A program made the position numbers and the translations under genes. The notes beneath the pieces were generated by a model. The model ran no database searches, was not told the DNA's origin, and was given only the letters and a program-made list of their open reading frames with translations. A stretch of DNA of 64,000 nucleotides, taken from assembly GCF_000350225.1 (NCBI RefSeq), contig NW_005179124.1, positions 54,697 to 118,696 of the forward strand, in the 5' to 3' direction. Source of the DNA: Chondrus crispus (lineage: Eukaryota; Rhodophyta; Florideophyceae; Gigartinales; Gigartinaceae). How positions within the stretch are numbered: the stretch's first letter is position 1; the number at the start of each line of letters is the position of its first letter. Below, piece after piece: positions 49,440 through 59,307 of the stretch.

Positions 49440-50371
49440 ACTCCCGTGACTTTCGTGACGCAGGCTGACAGAGTTGAAGAGCTCCCGCAAACGGAGCCGG
49501 GCGTCGACTAAGGCCGGGCTGACGGAGTTTGCCAGACCTGCAAACCTCCGGATGTCGGTAACGCGAATGTAGCGCCAATGGGAAGACGCGTAGCGCAGTA
49601 ATCGCGTCGCCTGTAACTCCACCTTTGCGGGCTTCTGGGCACTTAATAAAAACCGTGCCCGCTCTGTGTCGACTACGATACCTAATATTTCCAGGCGGCG
49701 GCTCCCGCTGAAGTCGCACTTCTCGGGATGCAGAGTGAGCCCTAGCTCCTCGAAAAGTCGACGTATTTCCTTGCACAACTCCTCGGTATCTGGCCCAGAG
49801 GCGGCCCCAGCGTAGAACTTCGAGCGGGACCAAAAAAATCGACCAAGTAGCTGTACACTCTGTGCCCTTTTGCCCAAAGGTGGGCGACGACTGGCTTCAT
49901 GGCCTTGGTAAAAAAACCACGGGCCACTGGTAGGCCGCAATTTACACATAAAAGTAGATAAACCTTCTCCCACACCATGAATGCTAAGCGTTTCCGATCT
50001 TCTGTCCGCAGGCGCAGGTGATAGTAAGCGTCGGTTATGTCCGCTTTGAATAGGGCATTCCGAGGTTGCAGGACTGCTGTGAGGTCTACCACGACGCGAA
50101 GCTTCCGTGCCGTCATCGAAACGAACGCGGGGAACACGCGTCCTGATCGTAGCAGTTCCCGCTGGCGTTTTTGGCTTACCGGCACTACGTACTGCAGGCG
50201 GACCCATCGCTGTATCTCCTCTTCCGCAAACGAAGCGTGCGCTGTCTGTATATTGTATCGCATTCCGCTGGAACTTGGGCGTCCCTGCCCAGGGGAGCTG
50301 CAGGCCGAACCGGATCTGGCGAACAAGCCACTGACTTGCTCCAATCTATTCCCACTTCCTGTACGCCGCAC
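49440..50371 (-). pseudogene. reverse transcriptase of the DIRS element
   Basis: Motifs are LRVVVDLTAVLQPRNALFKA, DITDAYYHLRLRTEDRKRL, NCGLPVARGFFTKAM and VYSYLVDFFG, where the YLDD pair has become YLVD (first catalytic Asp changed to Val). An A7 run near 49835 shifts the frame; the thumb follows as LGLTLHPEKCDFSGSRRLEI and ILGIVVDTERARF. A second identical copy of the last 300 bases lies inverted at 51903-52202. Confidence 0.75.
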
Positions 50372-50572
50372 CTACCCGAGCGTATGTCGGGTGCATCATT
50401 TCTTCTCAACTTTATTCGCCTTGCTGGGACGCCGCCTTCCGGAAACGGGGGGCGGGTTACTGTTACGTCCTCCTATTCGGCCTCCTGCAGTTCCTTTTCG
50501 AGCCGGCGCTGAACCGGGGGTCCTTCGCATGGCCTTCCACCCGGCCTGTTGGGCGGCAGACTTGACAGCTTG

Positions 50573-51420
50573 CTACTGCTGTCTTCTGAACGCCTGCCTG
50601 CCTGCAGTACTGTATGCGGCCGGCGGATCGATGTAGGCGCACAGTAGGTCAGGGTCGGCGACTCCGGCTGCGCCTTGTTTACCGCAGAGAACTTTGTACC
50701 TCGACGCTGCCAGCTCGTACGTGCCAAAGACGGTGACTTGGGTGTGGGAGATCTTGTCAAGGGCTTTAGCGACCTGTCCCTTGACGTCGTCAGGTATACT
50801 TTCGAGAAAATTGAGTCCCACAAGTTCGTTGAGGGCTTCGTAAAGTGTATTGTTTATGATTGATGCATATGCCACAGCGTTGTAGAGGTTCGCTGCTTCC
50901 TCCTCCCTGCCTTGGCTTGCCCGACCTCCCCCAAAGGTCTGATAGTGCTCAACCGTTTCGGGCTTAAACCCAACCGGATAGAGGGGCGCGAAGCGTGCGG
51001 CGATGACGAATCTATGTGGAATTCTTCTGTCTCGGTTTCTACGATGCCACGGTCGGGTGAAGGGGTCGAGGTTGGCCTCCTTATCGGGTTCGTCGTCCGA
51101 TTCAAGATCGTATTCGTCTGAATAGAATTCTTCCTGGTTTTCTTCGCCGGGGCCCTCGGTGGGATCTCCTTGAACGACTTCGGCTTGGACCTGGTTGTCC
51201 GCGGTTGCTCCCAGAGGGTGACTGGCGGAGCGGCCGCACTGGAGAGATTCGGGGCGGTGGGGCCCTGGGTTGTGCCGAGCGCAGTAGGACCTGGCGTTGA
51301 GCCGGTACTGGATCCAGATCCGGCTCTGTCCCTTCCCCGGCTCCCGGCGCTGTTGCGTTCCGCTGCAAGGCAGGCGGTAATGATCGTCTGTAATGAGGCA
51401 AGCTGCTCCTCACTAAACAA
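50573..51420 (-). pseudogene. gag-like gene of the DIRS element
   Basis: The first frame (51420-50854) starts MFSEEQLASLQTIITACLAA and is followed by a long disordered Ser/Pro/Thr-rich basic stretch. The next frame (50875-50573) is compact and helical (NNTLYEALNELVGLNFLESI, then GQVAKALDKI). They overlap by about 20 bases, so one frameshift joins them. First position in the element suggests gag; no zinc knuckle is visible. Confidence 0.5.
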
Positions 51421-51770
51421 CTGTGGCGGCGGCGTCGCGTTGGAGGGGTTTCAGTTGGTTGGTTGCTGTCTTCAACCATTCCTGAGGGCGTGACCCAAGC
51501 AGGAGAGTGTGTCAGGCCTCCGTGTGTCCACGGGGATATCGCTCTCAAGACTCTTGAGAGTTGAGAAGCGAGTGGCAACCGAAGGAGCCGGGTTGTGGGC
51601 AGGCAGCGCAGCGACATTAATACAATACACACCATGCTGCCGTCCGCCGGCGAGTACCTGGTAACGGTGCACTCCCTACCCGCTGCCTGCTCTCTGTCAA
51701 GCATGATAAATTACAGTGTGATCGACCAATACACGGGCGTTTTTTGGGAAGGAGGTTAAGTGGTGCGGCA

Positions 51771-51802
51771 GAATCATCAATGGCAATCGCCATTGATGAT
51801 TC
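51771..51802. repeat. perfect hairpin at the edge of the assembly gap
   Basis: Arms gaatcatcaatggc and gccattgatgattc, loop aatc, ending exactly where the N run begins. Confidence 0.9.
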
Positions 51803-51902
51803 NNNNNNNNNNNNNNNNNNNNNNNNNNNNNNNNNNNNNNNNNNNNNNNNNNNNNNNNNNNNNNNNNNNNNNNNNNNNNNNNNNNNNNNNNNNNNNNNNN
51901 NN
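51803..51902. other. assembly gap of 100 N
   Basis: Exactly 100 N, flanked by a hairpin on the left and an inverted DIRS fragment on the right. Confidence 0.95.
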
Positions 51903-52202
51903 CTCACTCTGCATCCCGAGAAGTGCGACTTCAGCGGGAGCCGCCGCCTGGAAATATTAGGTATCGTAGTCGACACAGAGCGGGCACGGTTTTTATTAAG
52001 TGCCCAGAAGCCCGCAAAGGTGGAGTTACAGGCGACGCGATTACTGCGCTACGCGTCTTCCCATTGGCGCTACATTCGCGTTACCGACATCCGGAGGTTT
52101 GCAGGTCTGGCAAACTCCGTCAGCCCGGCCTTAGTCGACGCCCGGCTCCGTTTGCGGGAGCTCTTCAACTCTGTCAGCCTGCGTCACGAAAGTCACGGGA
52201 GC
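51903..52202 (+). repeat. inverted DIRS fragment (RT thumb)
   Basis: The 300 bases are the reverse complement of 49441-49740, with no difference that I could see, and encode the same LTLHPEKCDFSGSRR segment. They end abruptly at gggag and run into gypsy RT. Confidence 0.9.
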
Positions 52203-52753
52203 ACCAATCGTCGACAATTTTCGGATGGACCCCGCGCGCATCGAAGCGTTGAAGGACATAGTAATGCCAGAAATGGTAGACGAACTTTGTCCATTTATTC
52301 AATGCTGCCGGTGGATGTCGCCGGCTATCCCTGAGTTTGCGGTACGCGTAGCACCCCTCAATTGAGTGCTTGAGAAAGCTTCTGCGCGCTCGGGTAGACG
52401 CACGAAGCGCTCCATCAAAGGCATCATGTTGGGTACCCTGTCCTGGGGCGCGATACAGAAGGAAGCATTCAAGTACATACAGGACACGTTGCGCAACTCC
52501 GTGAGTCTAGCATACCCCAAGCCGGACAGGATCACATGCGTATATACAGACGCCTCTGATCAGTACTGGTCTGCGTTCGTGACTTAGACAGGCGAAGAGA
52601 AGCTCAGATCGCCCGTGGAAAAGCAAGCTCACGAACGGCTTGCTTTTTAGGGCGCGGCATTTCGAAAGGCCGAGTTCGGTTGGAGCACATTCGAAGAAAA
52701 GGTTTCTCTATCATACAAGTGTTTGACAAGCTAGACTACAATCAGGACCACGA
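52203..52753 (+). pseudogene. second gypsy element: RT end and RNase H (right half, part 1)
   Basis: The frame reads IVDNFRMDPARIEALKDI, FIQCCRWMSPAIPEFAVR, KEAFKYIQDTLRNSVSLAYP, VYTDASDQYWSAFV and AAFRKAEFGWSTFEEKVSLS, i.e. the RT thumb, connection and first RNase H motifs. TGA at 52363 and TAG at 52585 and 52648 interrupt it. It resumes about ten residues after the point where 44382 stops, so both belong to one element split by other insertions. It is cut at 52754 by a Tigger element. Confidence 0.75.
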
Positions 52754-52755
52754 TA

Positions 52756-54819
52756 TAAGAGCACCCTGTGCCACCCCCTTCATCTGCTCTTATTCCGAGG
52801 TTGCTGTTATTCAAGAATTTTGCACAAGATGTCCATTTCACTACCCAGATCGCTGTAGCATCTCACCAATAAGCAGTTGCCTGGACCCGTGCACAGCAGC
52901 ACTCCCTCATAACTGCGCAAACACGCTTCTCACTCTCCGTAACAACATCCCAACCTCTGTTACATTGCAATCATCAGCAAGGTTTTCTAGCAGTAACAAT
53001 AACGCATTCAGACCAACTGATGTTGGCATGATGGCGCGTTCTTCCTTCTTATTTCGTGCTTCGTCATTAACCTCCTCAACAGTCGCATCGGTTTCCACGC
53101 TGTCCCCGTCTGCCTGTACCTCATCCAACGCATCACATACCATTGCTTCGTGTACATCTAGATCGGTCTCGATGTCAATCCAACGCCTCGCATCCGCCTC
53201 GGACACATCACCGCGACTTTCATCCGAAAGTGAATCACGTGGTTGAACTTCTAGGGTAATACGTTTCATTGCCACTAGAATCGCCTGCACATCATCCTCG
53301 TCCGAGATAATACTCATTCTACAAAAAGTACTGTTGATACAAGCTGCTTTGTCCAAAGGGAGAATATTTGACTTCGTCCAACATCTGGCAATTGTCATTT
53401 GAGACACAGTACTCCAGCTGTAGTGTACCATTTCGGCCACGTCAAGCATGTTTGGGTCATATCCATGCGACATTCCGCGCATCCCTGCTCTCAGTTGGTG
53501 AACCTGAGCTCGTAACTCTGTACGATTCTCCAAATTACGAGCAATTTCTGTCAACATCAGGCTTTTGTATTTTCATTTCCAAGCTGAAATTATGCCCATG
53601 TCGATGGGTTGGTGAAGAGCCGTACAGTTGGGTGGCATGAGGTATATGTCAACCTGTCCATTAGGATCACCAACATCAGACCCATGTGGACCACAATTGT
53701 CCATGACCAAGGCAACTTTTTTGTTCGTCTTTCGTCGTACGTGAGGCATGAAGACCTCCCAAAACCATCTACGACACGTGACGCCATCCGCCCAGGCATT
53801 TCGTTGGCTGAAATAGGGAACAGGCGGTTGTTGATTTCGAAAGCATCTTGGCTTCTGAGATTTACTGATAATGGCCATTGGAAGCTTTTCTGAGACACTA
53901 GCATTCGTGCATACAAACGCCGTCACACGATCTTTTAACTTCATCAATTTCGTACCGCGGATGCTTTTCTTGTTTTCATAGGAGCAAATATACGAGCGGC
54001 ATGGTAGAAGTTTGAAAAGAAGACCGGTCTCGTCTACATTGTAAATGCAGTCTGTGTCATACTCTCGCAGCTTAGCGCGCAGATCCGCAATGCCGCTGCC
54101 CACTTCAGATGCGTTAACGCTTCCAGTAGCCTCGTGAAATGAAATACTGCGTAGCGCATGTCAACGAACAAAGTTTTGAGCCCATTCGTTGGAAGCAGTA
54201 AAGTTCTTAAAATACTGACTAATTTCCGTTTTCCGTTCCTATTCCAACAATCTATCCCGAGAAAGCAACGCTCGTTGCTGTATAACCGCCCTGGTTACTG
54301 GCATTCGCGCACTTCTTGCTATATTCATAAACGTGAGGAGTTCTGCCTCGAGTTCCAGAAGGGGCGGAGTGCGTAAGCTTTTTGCGTCTAGTGAGGCACC
54401 ATGTGCGTGAGTCTTTGAGATCAACACAGAGAGGTTCGACTTAATGTTTGTGACTGTGCTGCGTCCAATTCCCAAACGCTTCATCACCGAAGAAGCGCTT
54501 GCGCCATTCTGGAGACAACGCGCAGCCTCGGATTTCTCTTTCAACGAAAGGCGCTTGCGCCTCTTAAGCGAGTCGCGCGCCACCTGTGGAAAGTGGAATG
54601 TCATTTTGAGGCACCGTATTTATCTGTGCGGCGGAGGAATGTTACGGGCGGTCTGTGAGGGAGACCTCTATGATGGGTTTCAAATACCAGCCGACGAAAG
54701 GCCTGTGTGAATGTAAGTACACTGTAATTACACTGTGTAATGGTGCTCCAAGTTATGATACCGTGTCAAGCGAAAATAGTGCTCTTATTGGGAGGTCGCT
54801 CTTATTCAACCTGCTCTTA
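52756..54819 (-). mobile_element. Tigger/pogo-type DNA transposon, second copy, TSD TA
   Basis: Ends TAAGAGCA (52756-52763) and TGCTCTTA (54812-54819) are inverted, with more GCTCTTATT motifs inside both ends, and TA flanks both sides (52754-52755, 54820-54821). The element is 2064 bp. Removing it with one TA rejoins gypsy RNase H codons in frame. Confidence 0.85.
52907..54604 (-). pseudogene. Tigger/pogo-type transposase, second copy
   Basis: The N-terminus has a helix-turn-helix (RLSLKEKSEAARCLQNGASA, GIGRSTVTNI) and a CENP-B-like second domain. The core has CIYNVDETGLLFKLLP, VALVMDNCGPHG and HQPIDMGIISAWK, giving an intact DDD triad. The C-terminus has ARCWTKSNILP and an acidic end. One frame spans the whole gene, broken only by TAG (54239), TGA (54161) and TGA (53573). 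The TGA codons stand where relatives have Arg or a basic residue (FVR*HALRS; AWK*KYK), consistent with CGA to TGA changes. It is dead but little decayed. Confidence 0.85.
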
Positions 54820-54821
54820 TA

Positions 54822-55430
54822 TCGCGACCCCCCTGTGTCTAGTTTTTGGAGAAAAGACGACGCACGTGTTCACCGATCATCGTAACCTGTTGTTTGTATA
54901 TGCCCCGCTGGCGTTCGAGTTTGTGTTGGGCAGGCACGCCGTGTCAAAAGTGCAACGCTGGGCACTTTTCCTGTCCTGGTTCGATTATGTTATTGAAAAT
55001 ATCTCCCGGTACCGCAATGTATTCGCGGACATGCTCACGTGATGGGCAAAGGGATATGGAATTGATTCTGCTAGATTGAAAGCAATTAGCAGCCTGGTGA
55101 GAAGTGCCCACCAAATCACGCCGACGCCGGATGAGATTGTGTGGCCCTAGGTGGATGTGATCCGAAGAGCCCAGTCAAACACAACATGTCCGCCTTCGTC
55201 GGTCGTCCTACATAAAGCCGACGGATTATTCAAGAAGAGCGGAGCAATTTGGATTCCCGAGGACAATCTCGAGCTACAACTTAAGGTGCTCATGGTGTCC
55301 CACTGTGGCTCGATGGGCCACAGAGGAAGAGACGCAACGGAAAGCACCCCTAGCAGATTTTATATAACGAATGGTGGGTGGATGATCGATGAATGTTCCA
55401 TGAATTGCCAGGCAAATGGTTTATAAATGG
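54822..55430 (+). pseudogene. second gypsy element: RNase H end and integrase zinc domain (right half, part 2)
   Basis: The frame reads HVFTDHRNLLFVYAPLAFEF, KVQRWALFLSWFDYVIENIS and NVFADMLT, the end of RNase H, then WIPEDNLELQLKVLMVSHCG and GHRGRDAT, start of the integrase HHCC domain. TGA at about 55040 and TAG at about 55148 break it. The integrase core is absent; similarity ends near 55430. Confidence 0.75.
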
Positions 55431-56105
55431 TCACTCATCAGCCGCAAGGGGGCTCACAGACTTGAAAAAATAAAAGGTCTGTCATCAACCAAATGTGACT
55501 CAATCATGGCTCTTCAAGGACCAATGGCGGACCGTTCAGGAACCAATGGTCAATTTTCGGACCTGCAATCTAGGCATCTGGTAAGTCATTCTGAACTCCA
55601 CGAGATGTCCAATGGCGGGTCGACAAATGTATCTTCTGACAGTTCCCGCAATGTCGCCTCAGGCGTTTCAGTCGTACTATTTGTCAGATTCTAATTGGTT
55701 CCCGCATCGAATTTCAGGTTTTTATTTTTCATATCGCAGGCACTCATGGTCTTCACTCTCACGTTGGGATTTGTATCCATTGCCACGAGCCGTCACTTTT
55801 GCCTGCCTTCAAAACCCTGCCGCTGTTGTCAAGAAGTACATTTTAGCGAACCCCATGTAAGGCCTTTCTCGATGTACGGTCAAGGAGACAATTTGTAGAT
55901 CGTTGTGGATCTACGAAGTATGTGCGGAAGTTTTGACGTTTGTTAATTGTCTTCATTTGTTTCTGTACGACAAATACGTGCCTAGAAATAACGTCTATTC
56001 CTTCAATCGAAGTTGTCGGAAACAGATTCGGGTCATCACGCTTCAGCCTCGAGAAGATTTGTCCTTGCGAACCCTTACGCAAACCCAATGGGACCCAGCT
56101 CCCCA
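55431..56105. other. no recognisable gene
   Basis: Junction between the end of the gypsy remnant and the 3' flank of the tnp2-type transposase. A short ccaatgg motif recurs around 55523-55548. No terminal repeat was identified. Confidence 0.4.
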
Positions 56106-59082
56106 TCACCAAGAGAAACTTATCATTTTGGGAGCTCCTGATAACTGAGTGCTCGAGGAAACGCACAATTTTCTGTAAAACACAAGAACTAGAGAATGCT
56201 GTGAGCCACATGACGAGAAGGAGGCAGAAGTCGATGTACCATTGTCTAGGAGGAACTCCGCGGCAACATAAAAATTTCTTCGTCTGGTTTCCCCGTCACA
56301 TTGCCTTTCCACGCCAACATATGTTACTCGGGTCTCATCTTCGAACCGATTTTCAAACGTCATTCTGTTCCAAAGCGTGATATTCTCGTGTTGAGCCACG
56401 AGATTTGCAGCAGCACTTTCGTCCAACCCAAGTCGTTGCTCGTAGAAACGTTCTAGCATTCGTCGCACATCCGTCCCACATATTCTGCTGAGTTCTGTTA
56501 CTGTAGAGATTTGCTTAGGGTGACACAGTAGCAAACCCTCAAAATCGGGTATGTTGGACCTTGCCATCAGGGCGCTTGAAGGTAAATGCCTTTCACGATT
56601 CAGGATGCCACTTTTTTTGGGGCTTCTTTCGGGGCTTGGTACATATTTCTTGATGCGATGCAACTTGTACGATTCAAGGAACTTCCATGTCTCCAAAACG
56701 GACTCCGCAGCTAAATGTTTGGCTGTGAGGCCATGAACCGTTTCCCCGATGAATCTTTCTATCGGAAATTGTGAAACATTAACAATACCAAGAGGTACTG
56801 TCACAGTGAAACATTAACAAGAGGTCCTGCATCCAGTACTGAGTTTTGCAGATGGAGTAGTAAGTGGATAGTGTATTTGCACACATGAAGACGGTCCTCT
56901 AGTCCGCCGTAAAAGTAGTCCTCAAAAAACCGAATGAAGCGCTGTGCCAGATCTCCCAAACGCTCAACATCGGTAGATAAAAGAACGGGCGCAAAGCATA
57001 GGTCCACTAATTCCACAAACAATTGCAACCCGTTTAGGACAACAGTAGGTAGCACGTCATCAAACGCTACGAGCAAAATATTGTTGACAAAAAATCTCCA
57101 CTTCGCCGCTTTGTACATTCTCCTTAGCTTCAATGGTCGTGGACGACGCACCTCGGACGGAACTCCACTTCCGAAGGAACAAATAAATCTCTCAATTCTT
57201 TTCAGTTCAGGTGATGTAATCAATCCTGACGACAGTATAAGGTCCATGAGCTGACTCGGGACGTTCAAAAAGATTAAATGCATGACATCAACCGGGCAAC
57301 TACTATACATTTGTAGGTGATCCAGCCGGCGAAACAATTCCGAACATCCGTTGATTCCGTGCTCTCTTCATAACCTCTTTCTCTCCCCAACAGACCCTCT
57401 GATACGGGAAGTCCGCAATCGTTCAATGTTTTCAATTGCATTCTTGGTATTCTCCAAATCACGCATTGGAAGCTCATTGATGTCGTACAGGACTGTTTTT
57501 CGCGTGCCATGCATTATGAAGCTCGGGTAATACACATGTTGACTCGAAACATCTGTAGAACTAGTCTGAAGGAACCCCCTGATGACGCAGTATCGACATG
57601 GCACGTAGCTGTTGTGCCCTTTTAGGGAGCACATCTTACTGAGAGCAGGGAGACATCCTTCGACTAGGAGAGCATGGCAACGAACCATAACCTCAGTCCC
57701 ATCCCAAATCTTGCAACGTTTTCCGCTTGCACGGGATTCCATCTCGTCCAGGAATGGGCTCAGGAATGATATCAAATCCGAAGGCTGGTGGGACCCAGGG
57801 ATGCAAAGGAGAGGAAGAATGTTCTCAACCGAGACTCGATGAGATGGTGGGAGATTGGCTATGAGGAGAATGAAGCGCCAGAAGCCGTATGTTGATGACC
57901 GATATGGCTGTGCCCCGTCCCCACAAAGAATCAGAAAGATGTCATGCTGAATTGCATCTGCACCACCCAGAATCATCATGGTTTCGCGGAATAGACGACC
58001 AAAAAATACATCACGGTACTCCTTGTCACCTTGGAAAAGACGAGAGACTTCGTCTCGGTAATATTCAAACATTTGAGGTCCGAAATGAGGACTTTGCAAT
58101 CGGGCATTGAGTCGCTCCCACACACCAACATATTGGAACGTTCTAGTAGCAAGGCTGCAATTTTTGGCGTCACATTTTTCAGGTGTACCGGTTTCATCAA
58201 TACTGAGGTACTTGTGACCATTAGAGCACATGTAATGTGTTGAGACTGCCAGGTCCTCCATTCGATGGAGGGCTTTCTTCACGCTTTTCCAATGCTTGTA
58301 AGTTGAACTTGCCGGATGTGGCTGAGAGAGCATCTGCAGGAGGTCATCCATGGCGGCATCTGATAGTCTGTGCTTGAGCCAAATCTGAATCAGGTCATTG
58401 TTCACTGATAGAAACAGCTCCAACTTTTGCAGCTCCGGAAGGATTGACGACACATATGCGTCGTGATGACAAAAATCGGCACCGGAGATCGCTAATGACG
58501 TTTCGCCGGGGGTAGCTGTGCCACTTTCAGAATACTGTGAGTGAAAGACAATTGAAGCAGGATGGCCGTCACTAAAAGAGTGACATGACGCGTTAGAGGC
58601 ATGAGTGTAGTACCCCTGCCCTTCGCGAGTAGAGACTGAACCTTCAATAACTTTAGCCGAACTGGAAGTCTTGTTTGCTGACTCCTCACAAACATCTATC
58701 CCATCGGAATGTGCCATTTGATGTTGATCCTTGCGACTTCGTTTCCCTGCACGTGCCTGACTTGGAGAGATAGAAACTTCTCTCAGACCTGGATTCCACT
58801 CCGCCAATGTTCGTGCGCCAAGGTCAGATATGTAGCTTTGGGGTGGCGAAGAAGAATCTCCGGTGTCGATGTGGGTACGCGGAGTGATGGTGTCCTTTTG
58901 GTCTGCCCTGAATTCTGTCGGTAATGGCGAGATAATAGCGGGTCGCTGGTTTCCTCTCTCATAAACTTCTCTGCCGCACGTTTATGAGCACATGTGGTGC
59001 TCTGTGCTCGGGGGACACCCCGGCAATCACAACGGTATACCTGCGGACAAACGAAACGCCGCTTCTGCTGTCGAACTGACAT
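56106..59082 (-). pseudogene. CACTA/EnSpm-type (tnp2-like) transposase
   Basis: From the ATG at 59082 a Cys/His cluster (CPQVYRCDCRGV, TTCAH) opens the gene. After a one-base shift near 58890 comes the main part (58807-57368): YYRDEVSRLFQ, ILCGDGAQPYRSSTYGFWRF, IANLPPSHRVS, LCIPGSHQPSDLISFLSPF and KGHNSYVPCRYC, the tnp2 order with catalytic Asp in GDGAQP. One TGA (57368) is followed in the same frame by a GINGCSEL segment and PVDVMHLIFLNV (second Asp). An imperfect tandem duplication near 56775-56815 shifts the frame before SQFPIERFIGE. Three small lesions disable a gene that is otherwise collinear. CACTA termini were not found. Confidence 0.75.
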
Positions 59083-59245
59083 TGGTACTGAGAATTATTC
59101 ACGAAGCAAATGGGTTGGATATATTCAGCGCAGCCTGAGTTCATTGAATTAGCATGCACTGCAGTCCAAAGTTTTGCATCCCGTCGCAATAGATCTTGAT
59201 CAGTGAAGTTACAGAGAATAAATCGTAATGGTTACCGCTCAAACC

Positions 59246-59276
59246 AAACGAAATCGCATCAAAACGAAACGAAATC
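59246..59276. promoter_or_regulatory. paired AAACGAAATC boxes in a divergent promoter
   Basis: AAACGAAATC at 59246-59255 and 59267-59276, 21 bases apart (two helical turns), in the 225-bp space between the divergently transcribed transposase and its neighbour. A binding site for a transposon-encoded protein or transcription factor is inferred. Confidence 0.4.
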
Positions 59277-59307
59277 ATAAGCATTACATATACGCACCAA
59301 ATTATCG

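Larger units (their letters stand above)
47362..51720 (-). mobile_element. DIRS-like tyrosine-recombinase retrotransposon
   Basis: On the minus strand the order is gag-like, RT, RNase H, tyrosine recombinase, as in DIRS1-group elements. The end at 47362 carries the short inverted terminal sequence attcttatatagaggc; the other end (51600-51720) matches the small derivative at 44383-44731. The element is cut by the assembly gap next to 51720 and all its genes carry frameshifts. Confidence 0.7.

Noticed and set aside
48238..49833. 531-codon minus-strand frame
   Set aside because: It overlaps the RT thumb and RNase H of the DIRS element in the wrong frame; composition is Arg/Ser-rich noise.
20729..57370. 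TGA as a sense codon (altered genetic code or selenocysteine)
   Set aside because: TAG and TAA breaks also occur, frameshifts accompany them, intact genes do not use TGA internally, and no SECIS-like element was recognised. Decay of CGA codons explains it.
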